A stretch of 64,000 bases of DNA from Salminus brasiliensis (GCF_030463535.1 NC_132899.1:18809490-18873489); one strand, 5' to 3'. Counted from the first letter of the stretch, positions 1 to 59,165 are shown. Translations and numbers: made by a program. The notes: generated by a model not told the origin, from the letters alone.

Positions 1-1255
1 AATACCAACTATACTTATATAACTTATACCAACTATACACTAGAAGAAAGAAAGTACTTTTAAAAGACTAAAATCTTACACACTCTTACATCTAAAGACC
101 GTTTGTCATTACACTCAGATGATTTTGAGAATCTTGCCGGGTCACTATTTGCAAGACTGCAACTACGTTCCTTTTGAGATTATTCCCATCACACTCTTGG
201 TGTATATTTACAAGAACAGAAACTGTTGAACAATGGAGCAGAAACATAAGCAGCTTTTGCCCACAGCTGATTGCTTGTGCAGTTGTTTGTTGGGCGGGGA
301 GATGCCGCAGAATGTGGACACGACCCTGGTTAGCAAGGTGCGTCCTGTTCGATACTGGAGAGTGCTCACCCATTGGTTTTTTACAATGTCCACGTCACAG
401 TTTTCATGAGCTGATGCTAAAAACTTGTGACAGTATTAAACACAGTTGATTTTAACAGCAAGATGAGAAAAGGACTCAGTTAAGACATCTCTCCGGATCA
501 CCTTACACTAAAACGTTGGCGGGAGCACGCTGCAACTCAAGCAAGATTTGCGTGATTTTATTGTGATATTGGAAGTTCAACTAAATCTAGAACTGTGAAC
601 TCAAAGATTGATCTTTAAGTCTAGCACAATCGAATAAAGTTAACAAAACAGAAACGTCTAATTCAGATAAATCAGATAAATAACAAAATCAAATTTTGTC
701 CCCAGTCCGTTCTGATTATTTAAAAAAAAAAAATCTTTGTTTTAAGCATAAAAACTAACATGTGAAATACAACCTGCCACATTACACATTCAGAAATTAA
801 TAAAATGAAGAATTGTGTTTTGAATTCTCATTTGAATATGAAATGAACAGACTGTACATTGATTATACTTGTAACAGTTTCATTTTTCTGATATGTGCCA
901 AGTTGGAACAGACACAGTGCAACAGTATTGCCATGTTTAGACAATAATTTAGAATCACTTCACAGGGAAATATTTATTATTTTGTTTTTATTTAGTGAAA
1001 CGTGCAACTACTTACTGTTCTTTTAGTACAATTCCTGTAATCTGTTCAGGAATGCTTTAGCACAAAAATGATATCATATTGTCATATACCCACACCTCTG
1101 TCTGGACCCCTGTTGTAGGTAGTCCTTCGTACCACAGACTGCATCAATACCTTATAGACCACTCAGACATCAATAGACAAATAGACAACAGAAAGAGATC
1201 TTGAAAGACCTGTAATTGAAAATGCACTTCTACAACTCTTCCGTTTCCCTATCAG
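1..1255 (+). other. myo1d: myo1d intron, 3' part
   Basis: AT-rich intronic sequence that ends in a pyrimidine-rich acceptor (TTTCCCTATCAG) in front of the exon at 1256. I see no second gene, no coding-like stretch and no named repeat; the short open frames here do not read like conserved protein. Confidence 0.8.
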
Positions 1256-40684
<39,429 letters not shown>

Positions 40685-41588
40685 GGGACGAGGATGGGGG
40701 AGTGCAGAATATCTCCTGCTTTCAAGATACAAGAGCCTCAACATTTAAGCCATACCAAATTGGCCTTGATATAAGGCAATATTTGTTTTATTTTTTTTAA
40801 CCACGGGACATCTGAAGAGAAAAGTCTAGGATTATCCCTAAATGTAATATTCCCACTCAGATATACTTAAGATGATTCATCCAAAAACAATGATGAAATG
40901 CACTTAATTTCTAAGAAGAGATCAGTGAGATCAGTGACGTCATATTTATTTACCATTTCAGCCAAATGAAGGGAAACCATACATGCAATATTTATAGAAA
41001 TCATGTTATGCAAGGCTTAGAAATATCAAACTGATGTTTTGATATGCTGGTATGGGCTTTTCTGTTTTCTTTAAAGAGAATATTTTTGTTTTTGATATCG
41101 TGTTCATTTGGGATCTAGTATGGCTATGTTTTAGATATGTATATCACAGCTCCTAGTGGCCATGTAGCAGACGCTAAGACTTGTTCACTACAGGTTTTGT
41201 AGAGGGATATGTTGAGCATATCCGTAACTTTCCTAAGTGCTCAGAGAGGAGCATTAAAATCTCTCATAACTTAAAAACTTGTTATGCATATTTTCAGTTA
41301 CGCAGATGTAAAGGGGATTATATATTGTGTATATATAGATCACAGCTACACAGTTGATTTTAGCAGGTTGATGAGACCAGAAACTGTCAACAAGGAGCCA
41401 GAATTTTCAAATGCCTCTTGGCTTTATTAGCAGTGATGCTGAATGAGTGGCTTGCTAAATATGACTGAAAAATTTAGAGTCATGCTCTCTATCAAACAAC
41501 GAAGCCAGAAAGATACCATTACTGAACCTGCCCTTAGTAGATTGAGGAATGTGATCAATCGATCGATCGTTCATGCTTTCTTTTGCAT

Positions 41589-42238
41589 TAAGCTGCGGTC
41601 ACACTGGGCTTCTGTCGGCGGATGTTTGTGCGCAAAATGACATTAATTTCAATGGGAATTAGCGCCAAAAGTTATTTTTGCCAGCAACTTCCAGTGGAAA
41701 TAAGTTTTAATTGTGAAACTTTACTTCAATCTTGGTAAACTTTGACACATGAATTTGCATCCTTGGCCAATAGCGTGCCTCCTCTGAAGGGCCAGCCCAG
41801 CTCTGGACTTCCAAGACAAAGGAGATGCTAATGTTGGCCATTTCTAAGCATGGCCGTTTCTTCCCCACTTGTTCTAAATGAGCTAATAAGAAATAGACTG
41901 CATACGCAGTCAGTCAGTAGACGTCATCATCTTTCTCTGATTTTACCGTACGCTGCAGGAGCGTATGCTAATTGCTAATCATGCTAATTGCTAGGATAGC
42001 TCCTCAGCTGAGAGGAGCTGACACACATCACCCTCTGACCCAACCACAGCAGTTAACTATAGTTTTACACTAAAATGCTCACTTTTGTATTTTATTGTAT
42101 GTAACCCAGTTAACTAGTATGCTAATGGTGAAGTTAGCTCCTCAGCTGAGCAGAACTGAACACCTAAATAATCTTAAATCTCCTATATATTATCTTAAAT
42201 CAGCAGCATACAGTATAATGACATGGCATAATTATGTT

Positions 42239-42272
<34 letters not shown>

Positions 42273-42436
42273 TTTTTTAATGTCTATGGTATCTGCGTTA
42301 GCCAGCCTGATGATTGATAAGCTAGCACCAAGCCAAATGCATTTTCTCCAGGACAGTTTGAAGTTAGCATGCTAACTTCAGCCCCATTCACGCCCAATTC
42401 ACAACTTCAGGTGTCTAGTGTGGCTGTGGCTTTAGA
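41589..42436. mobile_element. probable non-autonomous DNA transposon with imperfect terminal inverted repeats
   Basis: Left end AAGCTGCGGTCACACTGGGC. The right end reads CTAGTGTGGCTGTGGCTTT, the inverse with about a quarter of bases changed. The interior contains a duplicated GCTCCTCAGCTGAG (about 42000 and 42137) and a (GT)15 tract. No transposase is visible. Confidence 0.5.
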
Positions 42437-45400
42437 GTAAGGCAAGAGGACACATTTGAAGGGTTAAACTTGACCTATATTTAATAGAGTGATGGTAGGC
42501 AGTTAAAATCAAAGTATATGAATTAGATTGAGTGCTATATACGGTATATCCTATATTAACGTCTAAAGGGGTCAGCTTTCACACTGCATATGTTGCCAGT
42601 AAAGATGATCTTTAAGGAGAATATGATTTGTATGGCATGAATATAGATTGTGGGACGGACCTTATGTGTACTTTTGTAATAGAGGAAAAGAAAAACCGGT
42701 AACTTTGTTGACTCGTGTTAACTAAATCAGGACTGCATGGTTTTAAGTGGGAACTCCCAGAGTGTCTGGCCTAGTTTTAAAGAGACGTTCTCTGAGAGAA
42801 GAAGCAAGTGCCACTGAACAAATTGCCTGCTGGTCTTTGTTCCCTTATAATTACTGTTCCATTGTACTCTTCTAACTCGGGGTTTGGGAGACCAAAGAAA
42901 AAAAAATGTAATCAGACAGCTAGGATCATAGCATTTGGCCAAAATCATTGCTAGCTTATGTCCGTATTAATCTAGACTCTGTGATTCTGAAATGTGTCTA
43001 CTTGATTGGGTGTTGGTTTGTAAAATAAGAGCCTTGGGCAAAATGTAGAGGTTGATCCAGGTAATTTTAGCTCCTGTTTTAACCTAACCAGTCTTCTGAT
43101 TATTCTGCTGCACATTTCCAGTTCCAACATATTCTATTGCTTACATGTCTGTGTATATGTGCTTATATAGCAGTTAGTTTGCATTGGAACAAAGAAAAGC
43201 TGACACCCCTCACATTTTAGAAATGTAACATTGTTCCTAGTTCATCGTTCCCTTCTCTTTCTCTTCTTTCTGCTCTTTTTATCCCTGTGTCTCTTTCTGT
43301 ATTGTGTCTGTTGGCTGTTTGCCATGGCTGGGTAAACTGTGCCACCATGCTTAGAGAGGGAGAGAGACAAAACACAATGTACCCCCCATGCCATGGGGAG
43401 ACGGAGCCAGACGCTACAGCCTTTTCCATCACTGTGGCCCTGGCACTGAGACAGCACACTCCTGGCTTACATATTCCTCACCAGCAGAACATGGAAAATA
43501 GACTTGCGTATGCATGGAAAATGACCAGTCCATGCTCCGCCCCCAAATATGTGCTTTTGTTTTGTGTGTTATGGCATTGAATAAACTTTATAACATTGGC
43601 AAAAATCTTAATGAGAATCTGAAGGACGTAACTTCCTTTAGACTCTCATTATCAATGTAAAATGATGTTCAACTTGTGCTTGGGCGTGATCACACTGACA
43701 TTAGCCATGCTTTCTAGGTCTGGATTTTTGAAAAAGCTTTCAGTACCAGTACCTTGATTTAGATACTAATTGCCAAACAATACCTTTTCCTCCAATTCCT
43801 AAACCTAATGTTTTGGAGATGTTCTGAGCCAGTCATCTTACCATGTAGCTATCGCACTTTGGCTATTGTAAAAGTGGCTCAGATCCTTACACTTGCCCAT
43901 TTTCCTGCTTCCAGCATACCAACTGACTGTTTACTTGCTGCCTAATATGTATATAACATTAAAATCATGCGAATGAAACCGGCAGCCAGTTAGCCTAGTT
44001 TGCTAAAACTAAATATTTGGGTAAGCTACTGACATTCGGTACTGAATGACATTCTTCTATTGTTTAACTAATTCGATTGGTACTATTTAAGGTATTGAAG
44101 TTTAATATCCAGCCCAGATTATTTCCATTGCCTCAGATTGCTAAGATACTACATATTCTATGTCAGTAGTGTGGTATCTGGAGAGTCAACTAAAAAAAAA
44201 GTCCATTCTTGCAACAATTGCAATTGCAAATATGTAAGAATGCGATTGTGGGTGGAGCATGTGTAGATCAATTGATTGAGTTTATGTTGATTTCAGGTTA
44301 TGAGTTAAAATTGTAAATTGCTGATTTTTTCCATTTTAAATGGTTTTGTTCATGTAATTTATTACATTTTCTTTTATAAATCTGCTTTCAGAATCATTTC
44401 TGTAACAAACATGATGGATGAAGGCCCAAAAGGCCCCTGCCAAAAATCATCATTAATCAGTCGCCAGATATTCTGCACTTTTGCTTGTGTTCAGAACTGT
44501 ACTGTACATTAATCTGCACTCACTCTGTACTCACTAAGAGACACACTATCCTCTGTTTATTCTGTAAAGAGAGTCTGGTTATTTCTTGGTTGTATCTTGT
44601 TATATTAATTCATTCATTCATTCAGTCTTGAGCTGTAGTCATCTGCTTGTGTCGGTTTATGCTGTTCTTGCTGGTGATCCTACATGCTTTGTCATTTGAA
44701 CAAAGTGGCGAATAGCTTAAGGCCCATGATAACCTGTCAGCACCTTTATTTTACTTGCTCTAATATGTATAATTTTGCTATTCAATGTTTTTCAGCTGAG
44801 ACCAATGTATGTGCCTAATTGTATATTTTATATATTTAATTAACACATTAAAATTATTTGTAAACGTCATGCAGGATTCAACCAAATAAAAAGAAATATT
44901 CTAAATATGCAAATTAAGTGTTTTCCACTTGAGCCATCAACAGTTATCTTATTTTCATATTCAAACCTTAATTAAAAGACCATTTTTTTGTTGTTTTTTT
45001 CAGAACCCAGAAATAGAATTGAGTGAATTATCTGATTTGTGTTATGTAATCTTTAAAGAATGACTGACATTTTTGTTGTCCTAATATATATATATTTTTT
45101 TTTATATAATACCACGTGGGTTTATGACATGCTGTTCCAAATATCACTGCTCAAATAAACAGCGCCCGATCCAAGACTTTTGCTTCCAGGTGGTGATATA
45201 ATGTGGGTATATATTTGTTTTTTGTTGTTGTTGATCATCTTTGTGTCATAATGTTCATAAATCCAGCATGAACAGCTGTGTTTACTGCCAGTGCTACCAG
45301 TGACGTTTGAACGTGTCCAATCCACTCACTGCCAGTTTGAATCATGACGACAGCACTTTTGCTGACTGATCTCGCAACCAGCACAGTTTGTGCTCTGATG

Positions 45401-46104
45401 AGGCCTTATCCGCCTTCTCACACTTTTAATCTAGGCCGTATCTCACACAATCCAAGTGCTGTGTTACAGTACTACACCAGCCTGTAATTCCTGAGATACC
45501 TGCAGAATTCCCTTTAATCAGTTTGCTGTTAAAGTGCTAAATAGGCAAATCATTAGTTGAGAGCATTGTGATACATTAATATTTGCAATAAATGTTTTGG
45601 TTTTTTTTTTTATACATATCGGAACTGGTTGATGAAGGTAAACATTAGCACTGAAATTAGCCATGTATTCCAAAATGACCCTTTTAAATATGCCACCAAA
45701 TAACTGAACTGAAGAGCGTAATCAGATTTAATAATTATTAGTCTTAAAAGTGCCATTAAATGCATGTATTGGATAATTTAGTTATTCTTTAAATCGAAAA
45801 ATTTGGCTCAGAATGAAGGATGCTGTTTTTCCCTTTTTATGGGCCTGGAAAAAAAGAATAAGCTGGCTAAAATAAATGGCTAATTTATGGCATGCCAACA
45901 AAGCATAACATAGTACAGCATAGTAGATTCCATCACTTTTTCCAGGCTAGCATTAGCTTTTTTATTTATTTTTATTTATTTATTATTATTTTTTTAAGCC
46001 TTGGTTCCATGTCAAGCAGCAGTTACATTATTACACGGTGTGGTCATGTCTTAAGCTGCATAATGTGGGAGCATATGTACTATTTTTTAGCTGTATAGTA
46101 TAGA

Positions 46105-46295
46105 GCATATGTCTCCAGCCATGCTCCTGGAAAGCTGCCTTCCCACAAACTTTAGACCCAACCCTAATTGCCCCAACTGATTTAACTAATTACTGTCTTC
46201 AGGAGTCCTTGACTGGTTGAATGGGGTGTTAAGACTTTGGCTGGAGCTGAAACCTACAGGATGGTCCTTTGCAAGAGGAGGGTTAGAGATGACTG
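46105..46295. mobile_element. decayed short inverted-repeat element
   Basis: Starts GTCTCCAGCCATGCTCCTGG and ends with GGAGGGTTAGAGATGAC, an imperfect inverse. The pattern matches a fish element whose ends read CCAGGAACAGGGTTGGAGA. It lies about 90 bases beyond the inferred cdk5r1 poly(A) site. Confidence 0.5.
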
Positions 46296-46394
46296 GTATA
46301 GAGTTCAGTGATGAAAGATAAGCAACAAGGGCAGTATTTTGGCAAGAGAGGATAAGGATGGCACACCTTTGCTAACCTTTAACGATCAGTGCAT

Positions 46395-46400
46395 TTTATT
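46395..46400 (-). terminator. cdk5r1: inferred cdk5r1 poly(A) signal
   Basis: TTTATT on the + strand, so AATAAA on the minus strand. It would give a 3' UTR of about 3.15 kb, comparable to the long 3' UTR known for mammalian CDK5R1. Other AATAAA hexamers upstream could also be used. Confidence 0.5.
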
Positions 46401-49400
46401 TTCCATCACAGTACAAAAATAAATAAAAATAAGCAAAACCAAACTGAAAAAAAGTTCAATTACAGCAACAACTTGGTTTTCTTTTTTGTAAAGAATGTAA
46501 ATGTAACAGTTCAGTACCCGACCCCACCCACCAGTCAAACACCATTCCATGTTGAATTCTCCTCTAAAAAGCATTGCCTTACGTTCTCCCCAGCCCCTGT
46601 AAGAAAAACAACTTAGACACACCTCTATTCAAATCAGCTCTCACACAGTCACGCACACATGCAGTCAATGAGAGTGCCCCTCTTTTTTAAGACTTGTAAC
46701 ACAGTCTTTTTTTTGTTCTACAAAGAATTATGTGACGAGATACAGAAAAAAATGAACATTGTAATCTAGTACTTTTTTTTTTGAAGTTTTTAAAAGCGTT
46801 TTCTCTCTTACAAACGACGAGTCAGTGATGTAAGTGAAAAGAAAAATGGCACATCGTTGTGAAGTGGTGGCAACTGATGGCAGGCAGCAAAGGAGGACTC
46901 CCCTGTATTAGTCCTGGAGACTTGAAAGCCCCTTCAGTTTCCTCTGAGCAGAATCCAGAGAAAAGTGCTAGTCCCTATGGCGCTACTCAGCAATCTTACT
47001 TTGAACCCACTCAGTGCACATTAGCGACCACATTACTGCCTCTCACGTCCTCCACTCCATTCTTGCATGCCCTCTGTCACACACAACAAGGCAGCAGAGA
47101 GGGGCAAACCATGCCATTCCAGTCTTCCACACATTCCACTGTTTAGGGGCATTGTTCATACCGAATAGCCATCATAGACACTCAAACTGTGCAGGAATGA
47201 ATGATCGCATCTGTTTATGACATTTACCACTTTTTCTAGCTCTGTAAAGAAATTCGAGATACACAACTACTAAAAGAAAGCATGCGTAGTTTATCACTTC
47301 TGAGATGTTTACAAAGCGGGCAATTACACATCAACCTTCTGTGAACTCCTTATTTGATGAGAATTCAGCTGGATGTCTTAATGTACCTTAATGTAATGAA
47401 GCATTCCTTTCCTTCCAACATCTGACATCATCACAATCGCATTTATCCAAATTTAGAACTGACCCAAAATAAGAGTTCCAGCCTTGGATAACTGTTTCAT
47501 TCAGTGACATTTTGGTCCTAAAGCTCCTCCACCCAGATGTTACCAAGCATGGCTTGTCCAGCAAAAATCCTGCTTTATCTGGACAGAGGTCAAACAGACT
47601 GACCCCGTGGCGCCATCTCATCCAGTCCACCGCAGGGAACCTTGTTCCATTAATGTTTGGCTTATGTTGGTTATCTCAGGTCTCTCAGGTCGTCATTTTC
47701 TATGGTGACATGAAATGACTTTAAGACATAAATATACTGCCTGCCAATGATTGCTTTTCAGCTATTGATATGTGGAACATCCCAGCAGTTTAGAACCAGA
47801 ATGGACTTATGTCGCAGGTCAGAGAGAGAAAGAAAATGGTCTGAAACCAGCAGTCTTTTGTTCCTTGTGTACCTGATGAACTACCCTTGGCGTTGCTCAG
47901 ATTTGAAATTGATTTTCAACTAAGCTCCCAGATGGAACATCCTTAGCTAAATCCTTCCAATGCATATTTGCATCAACTACAATCTTCATTTCCACCAAAG
48001 GTAATCACATCTGCCACAAATCACCTACATCTAAATGATACACATGAAAGTAGCCATTGTACCAGTCATCTGTACAATACAATACTACGTTTTTAAATAC
48101 AAGGGATGTGCTAAGAGAATAAATAAACAGCAATAAATTAAGAGTGAATATTCTCAGTATTAATGAACCATTTCAAAGATCACCCTCCTTTGGTGTGTTT
48201 CTTAGACCTACATGATTTTCATCACAGGTATGGCACTGTTTCTGTAAAATTACATTTAGCTTTTTTTTTATTACATTGCTTTTTTTTCTATGGACTCTTG
48301 CTCAAACTAGACAGTGACACACTTAAGACAAAACAACTAAAGATACTTTGTAAGATCATGGCTCATTGTAGCAAGCATAGCTAAATAAACTAGATTTGCC
48401 TTTTTTCAAATAGCATTCCCTAAATGCAAATGCAATTTCAATGGAAAGAAGTAAATCAAATATTTTATGCCCTCAAAATACCATACAAATTGCATGGCAT
48501 GCATGCATTCAGTTATATTTCTGAGTAAAAAAGAATGAAACATGTAAATCAATGGATAAAGCCCACCTAGGGAGAGTAGAACATCCACATAATTGTATTT
48601 GTAGATGAAAATAAAGTAGGTCCTTCATTTCAGTGTGCCTAACACCTTTAATCTGTTAAACCTCACCGTGCAACGCTGACACTTCTCAGAAATCATCCAA
48701 TTGTGGCTTCCATGAACTCTCTACAGACATACAGAAATATACATATATGTACACACATCATTAGAGCACGCCTCGTCCTTCATGTGGACACAAACATGTT
48801 TGTACATAGGACATAATGCTACTACAGCCAAAGTGTGTATTGATTCAGTGAGCATCCAACAGCATGGCTGCAGTTTAGGAGTACATCTCTCTGCCTTTTA
48901 ATCGGAGTCTCAGTTTTTATTGTTGGAACAGTCTGGCAGAGACCTTTCCACGAAAAAGCAGTGCACAACTCCAGTAGTCAGTGGCTAGATAGACAGCAGC
49001 AGGAGGCCTCTCCACATTCATAGCTGTAAATTGGTGTTCCTACTCAGGTGTTCTCTTGTTTTTTCTCTATTTAGGACCTTTTTGATCTTGTTGTTTTGTC
49101 TGTGATTTTGGATATTTAACAAATGAGACTACTTGGGTGCATCCAGGTCTGGCATTTCTGCTTGGGTAAAGCCAAACTAGGAAAAGCTTCAAAATCGAGT
49201 TGTTTACATTTGTGTCTGTCTTAAATTTGAGTCTTCTCATCACAGCACATCATACATCCTAAGTTACGAAAAAAGGTTCTTTGAAGAACTGACCACTGAA
49301 AGGTTCTTGAAAGTTCTTTTGTGGCACTGCTTCACAGAACCCTTTTTGGCACCTTTGTTTTCAAGAGTGCAATATTTCATTTGTACAGTGATTGAATACT

Positions 49401-49541
49401 GAACGCATTGTCATAATATAGAAACTTCAGTGTAGTACAGTGTTTTCCCTCTCAGATTCGTCAGTCCCTTAATTTGGTAACCCATACAAAAATTGCCAGA
49501 CAAGGGTGCAGCTCCACCCTAAAACACTCCTCAGCATCCCC
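46401..49541 (-). other. cdk5r1: cdk5r1 3' UTR (inferred)
   Basis: About 3.1 kb directly downstream of the cdk5r1 stop on the minus strand. It is largely free of microsatellites and transposon relics, apart from an AAAGGTTCTTT-type fragment at 49260-49372. That cleanliness, next to the repeat-dense DNA beyond 46,300, supports a constrained transcribed region. Boundaries are inferred, not seen. Confidence 0.5.
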
Positions 49542-50456
49542 TCACCGGTCCAGCCCAATGAGTAAGCGGCTCCTTTCCTCCTCCTTCTGGCTCTCGTTCT
49601 TGAGGTCTGCAAAGACCTGGGTGAAGTAGTGTGGATCCGAGTTGATCTGCAGCATCTTGGCGCTCATCAGGTTAATTATGGACAGGCAGCGGTCCCAGAA
49701 GGTCTCCTTGGAGCTTTCTACCAGGAATGGCTTGAGTGGGTAGGAGATTTCATTGCCCATGTAGGAGTAGGACAAGTAGAGGCAGGTGAGAAGCACTGCC
49801 TGCAGCTCATGTTCTGTGGCCACTTCCGATGAGACAACATCCCGACAGAGCATGTAAACAAAGACTACATTGGCTGGAGTGATGAACCCTTGGTCTTGCC
49901 AGCCTTGCAGCAGTAGGGAACGGTCCACACTGCGCAGCCATAACACTGGGTCAGTTGGGGAAAGGTGCTTCAGGCGATAACATCTCCGGCACAGGAATTC
50001 CCCTAAGCAACGCAGGAGCTCACTGGTTGAGGCCTGGACAATAACCCTTTTAGGTGTACCAGGTGCCACATTGGAGCTGGAGAGAGGTGCTTTCTTGACC
50101 GAGGAGGCCACATTGTTGGAGCTTTTGGAGCCTTGGTTTGAAGGGCTTGACTGGTCTTGGGTGAACGTGGACAAGTTGGCACAGGACTGCGACTTCTTCA
50201 GGTTCTCATTGTTCAAGTGGGTGACATTGTTCTGGTAGGTGGTATTGGGCTGCACTTTCTTAGAGCCCTTTTTCTTGGCCGAAACAGCTACTATCCGTTT
50301 CCATGGGAAGACATTGATTAGCGAGTGCCGCTTCAGGTTCTTGTCTTTGGCGTTCTTGCTGTTTTGAACAGCCGTGTAGTGGCCCACCGTTGCTGGGCCA
50401 TCCTCAAAAAGGGCAGCCTTCCGGTAGCTGGGAGAGAGGGAAAGGACGGTTCCCAT
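49542..50456 (-). CDS. cdk5r1: cdk5r1, cyclin-dependent kinase 5 activator 1 (p35)
   Basis: A 304-residue intact single coding exon, close to the 307 of human. p35 is the membrane-tethered, neuron-enriched activator of CDK5; it acts like a cyclin through its C-terminal half. Visible features: N-terminal [14 protein letters not shown] with Gly2 for myristoylation and Ser8-Pro; a Lys-rich segment (KKKGSKKV, residues 61-68); a low-conservation Ser/Asn-rich linker; Phe98-Thr99 at the known calpain cut position that yields p25; GTPKRVIV at 133-140; and the CDK5-binding cyclin-like fold from about 140 ([59 protein letters not shown]) to GLDR-stop. The start has G at -3 and +4. p39 (cdk5r2) is less likely, given the linker and length. 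The exact teleost paralogue (a or b) cannot be told. Confidence 0.97.
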   Translation of the reverse strand: MGTVLSLSPSYRKAALFEDGPATVGHYTAVQNSKNAKDKNLKRHSLINVFPWKRIVAVSAKKKGSKKVQPNTTYQNNVTHLNNENLKKSQSCANLSTFTQDQSSPSNQGSKSSNNVASSVKKAPLSSSNVAPGTPKRVIVQASTSELLRCLGEFLCRRCYRLKHLSPTDPVLWLRSVDRSLLLQGWQDQGFITPANVVFVYMLCRDVVSSEVATEHELQAVLLTCLYLSYSYMGNEISYPLKPFLVESSKETFWDRCLSIINLMSAKMLQINSDPHYFTQVFADLKNESQKEEERSRLLIGLDR

Positions 50457-50684
50457 TGCGCCAGAGGAGGACGGACAGGGTCTCTAGGTTAGGAGACGAC
50501 CACAGAATACACCAGGCACTGGATCTGCCTCACTGCTTCCACAATTAGAGACCCAGACACCAGGCTCAGTGTAAGTTCAGCATCAAAATCTGAATTGGTG
50601 AATCAGCCCAAAGAACAGTAGTGTCTGAGTGGATGATGGCTGAATGAGTTTCTTCCTTGACCCTGATTTGTTTTACTTCAATAC
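50457..50684 (-). other. cdk5r1: cdk5r1 5' UTR part of the coding exon (inferred)
   Basis: On the minus strand a strong acceptor (CTTTCGTTTCTCACAG) ends at 50685 and is followed by GTATTGAAG, placing the start of the coding exon 228 bases before the ATG. Mammalian CDK5R1 likewise has an intron in its 5' UTR. Confidence 0.5.
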
Positions 50685-52507
50685 CTGTGAGAAACGAAAG
50701 ATGAAGTTTATTTACTACCAAGGTCAATTTAACTGTATTTACAGAACTGTATACAAACACTGTATTTGCACTGATTCCAAGTGAAAAATAGGAACATTTC
50801 TTTTGAAAATGTTTAAAATATCGGCTGTAAAATCTAAAGAATTTAAAATACCCACTTGCAACCATAAATGTTGGATTTAGTAGTAGTATTTGGACATTAC
50901 TAAATATTAGTCTAATACAAACTACTTAGCCATTTCCCTCTTTTCCAGTATTAGATTAACACAAGGCTTAAATACAAATATGGGTTTCCTAGACTGCATT
51001 TCCTGCATCTCCACTCAGAATTGGTTTGTTGTCCAGGACAAAGCTTATTATCTATCCAGTTAACTGAGTCTATGTGTTTAAATGTATCTAGTTCCCCTTT
51101 CTAAAAGTGGGTCTGAACTACTTTAAGGGTCATGCTCAAATCTTATATTTGTACTATACTAATACATGATTTTAAAAGATATGTTGGATGACCAGGTGTC
51201 TGCATGCCTTTGTGTAATTTCCAGTGCAGGTAATGTAGTAAAGTACATTAAAATCAACTAATGAGCTTTTAAAATTGCTTGTAAAATTGTCTAGTATCAA
51301 ATATCAAATATTAGTATCAAATATTAAAAATGACCAGTTAAAAACAAAGAGCTCCAGCATGACAAAACTGTGAATTCCTGGAAAATCCTTTTGTTTCACA
51401 TTGAAACAAAATAGTCTTACATAACAATAAAGAAATCACAACATCCACATATACCCACATATTTCCTCCTTCAGACCCCTCCAAACCTATACCCCCTTAA
51501 TGGGACAAAACACTAGACTACACACTGAAAAGCACAGGTGCCTTATCTGATCTTGGATTAAATGTAAACAGTTTCATTGTATTTTAATTGGTGTAGATAC
51601 TTTCTGGCTCTTCATGCTTTCAGATTTCAAGCAATTAAAATATTTAAGTATTGAAAGATTCTTTATTGAACCAAAAGTGGCTCTTCTAGGGCACCATTTC
51701 GCTATCTGAAGGCAGAACAATGTGTAATCGTGATAAGTGTTTATCATAGTCTGTTGTTTTAAATAAAGATGGTGTGTGTGTGTGTGTGTGGACTGGAGTA
51801 CAGGGCGTGAATTGTGTAGCAATCTCTCCTGCAGGCTTTCCAGTGGAGGCGCAAAATGTAAACACCAGATTCGCCCCCATTAAAACAGCAACCTACGCAG
51901 CATTTAAAGCCACTGAATTTACAGATATGATCAATGGATACAACACATACAACATCATATTAACCAGCTCTAATATGGTATCACTGAAGCTTTAAAAAAA
52001 ATGGCAGTCTGTGATTTCTAAAACTGCAGAGTCTGTACACACTGACCCCTGTTTAATGTCAGATCCCCCATCAAGCATCTCCTCTTAAATATTAAGGTAG
52101 TCTAACACTGAGGACATCATCTGCATTGAAGCGTTTCCTCGTTTTAATCTCTCGATGTTGAGGTGGGAGGTGGGTGGGCTTCGGCGCTGCTGTGTGGAGC
52201 GGCTGTCCAAGGTCCTGAAAACGTGTGGCGCCCGCAAAACCGTGCCAGGCCGGTCTAAACCCTAATTCCTGCCTGATTTATTGTTATTTTAGGCAATTCC
52301 TAACTGTCTCCCAAACATCTGGATTACACTGGACGCTCCAGGCGATCAAATGTTTACATCACCCTCCACTGAAAAGAACGAATAATACATAGAGATTGAA
52401 CTACATCTCATTCATAATGTGCTGGTAATCTCAATATCCTTCCTGAAAACATTCCTGGACGCGGGACGTGTCCGTACTTGGTCCAGAAAGCGGTTAAATG
52501 TACTTAC
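50685..52507 (-). other. cdk5r1: cdk5r1 5' UTR intron (inferred)
   Basis: Bounded on the minus strand by a donor reading ACA|GTAAGTA at 52508/52507 and the acceptor at 50685. AT-rich, with a (GT)n at about 51772-51790 and no other recognised content. A transcript would be needed to prove it. Confidence 0.45.
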
Positions 52508-58719
<6,212 letters not shown>

Positions 58720-58841
58720 GTAAGACAGAGTGTTGGTGATTAAGGTTCTGTCATTGCCTGAAGAAGGCAGGAATTAAAACTTGTAAAGCACATGTTCAAG
58801 TGTTTGGTTGTTCTCATTTTTCCCCCCACTCTGTTCCACAG
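58720..58841 (+). other. psmd11: psmd11 3' UTR intron starting directly after the stop codon (inferred)
   Basis: TAG|GTAAGACAG is a strong donor, and CACTCTGTTCCACAG ending at 58841 is a strong acceptor after a C-rich tract. Removing these 122 bases joins the stop codon to AACAAACGC. The junction would lie right at the stop, so it should not trigger nonsense-mediated decay. Confidence 0.65.
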
Positions 58842-59165
58842 AACAAACGCAACCGGATGTTCCTCTGCAGAGTGGATGTGTGTGTGTGTGTGAGTGAGTG
58901 TATGTCTGCATGCGTGTGTGGCCAACATGTGGAGCCTTTTTTGTCAAGGCGAGAAGGGACAATAGAGTAAGACTCACAAAATTGCAACGGGATTCACTTC
59001 GCTCCCCAACTGAGAGTTTTTAACTCCTCATTCAATGGACAATTTAATCCTTCTATTCTTTATTTCGCTATTTCATTTTTTTCCCTCCCCTCAGTGTATC
59101 TGTCATCGGCCAGTACGGCCATCAGGGAATATTGTACAACTACAATAAAATCTTCAAGTCATCAC
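58842..59165 (+). other. psmd11: psmd11 3' UTR, last exon (inferred)
   Basis: A short 3' UTR ending about 15 bases after AATAAA at 59144-59149. It includes a small GT-rich patch at 58875-58920. Confidence 0.6.
59144..59149 (+). terminator. psmd11: psmd11 poly(A) signal
   Basis: AATAAA in the context CTACAATAAAATCTTC, the first such hexamer after the stop. Confidence 0.7.

Larger units (their letters stand above)
40685..46379 (+). other. myo1d 3' UTR and intergenic DNA up to the convergent cdk5r1
   Basis: The 3' end of myo1d cannot be fixed. Candidate poly(A) signals are ATTAAA at 41253, AATAAA at 43580 and AATAAA at 44885. The stretch holds a TIR element (41589-42436), a (GT)n at 42241-42270 and a decayed inverted-repeat element at 46105-46295. 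No coding region is recognised. Confidence 0.7.

Noticed and set aside
49629-49832. Plus-strand open frame opposite cdk5r1
   Set aside because: Antisense shadow of a conserved coding exon.
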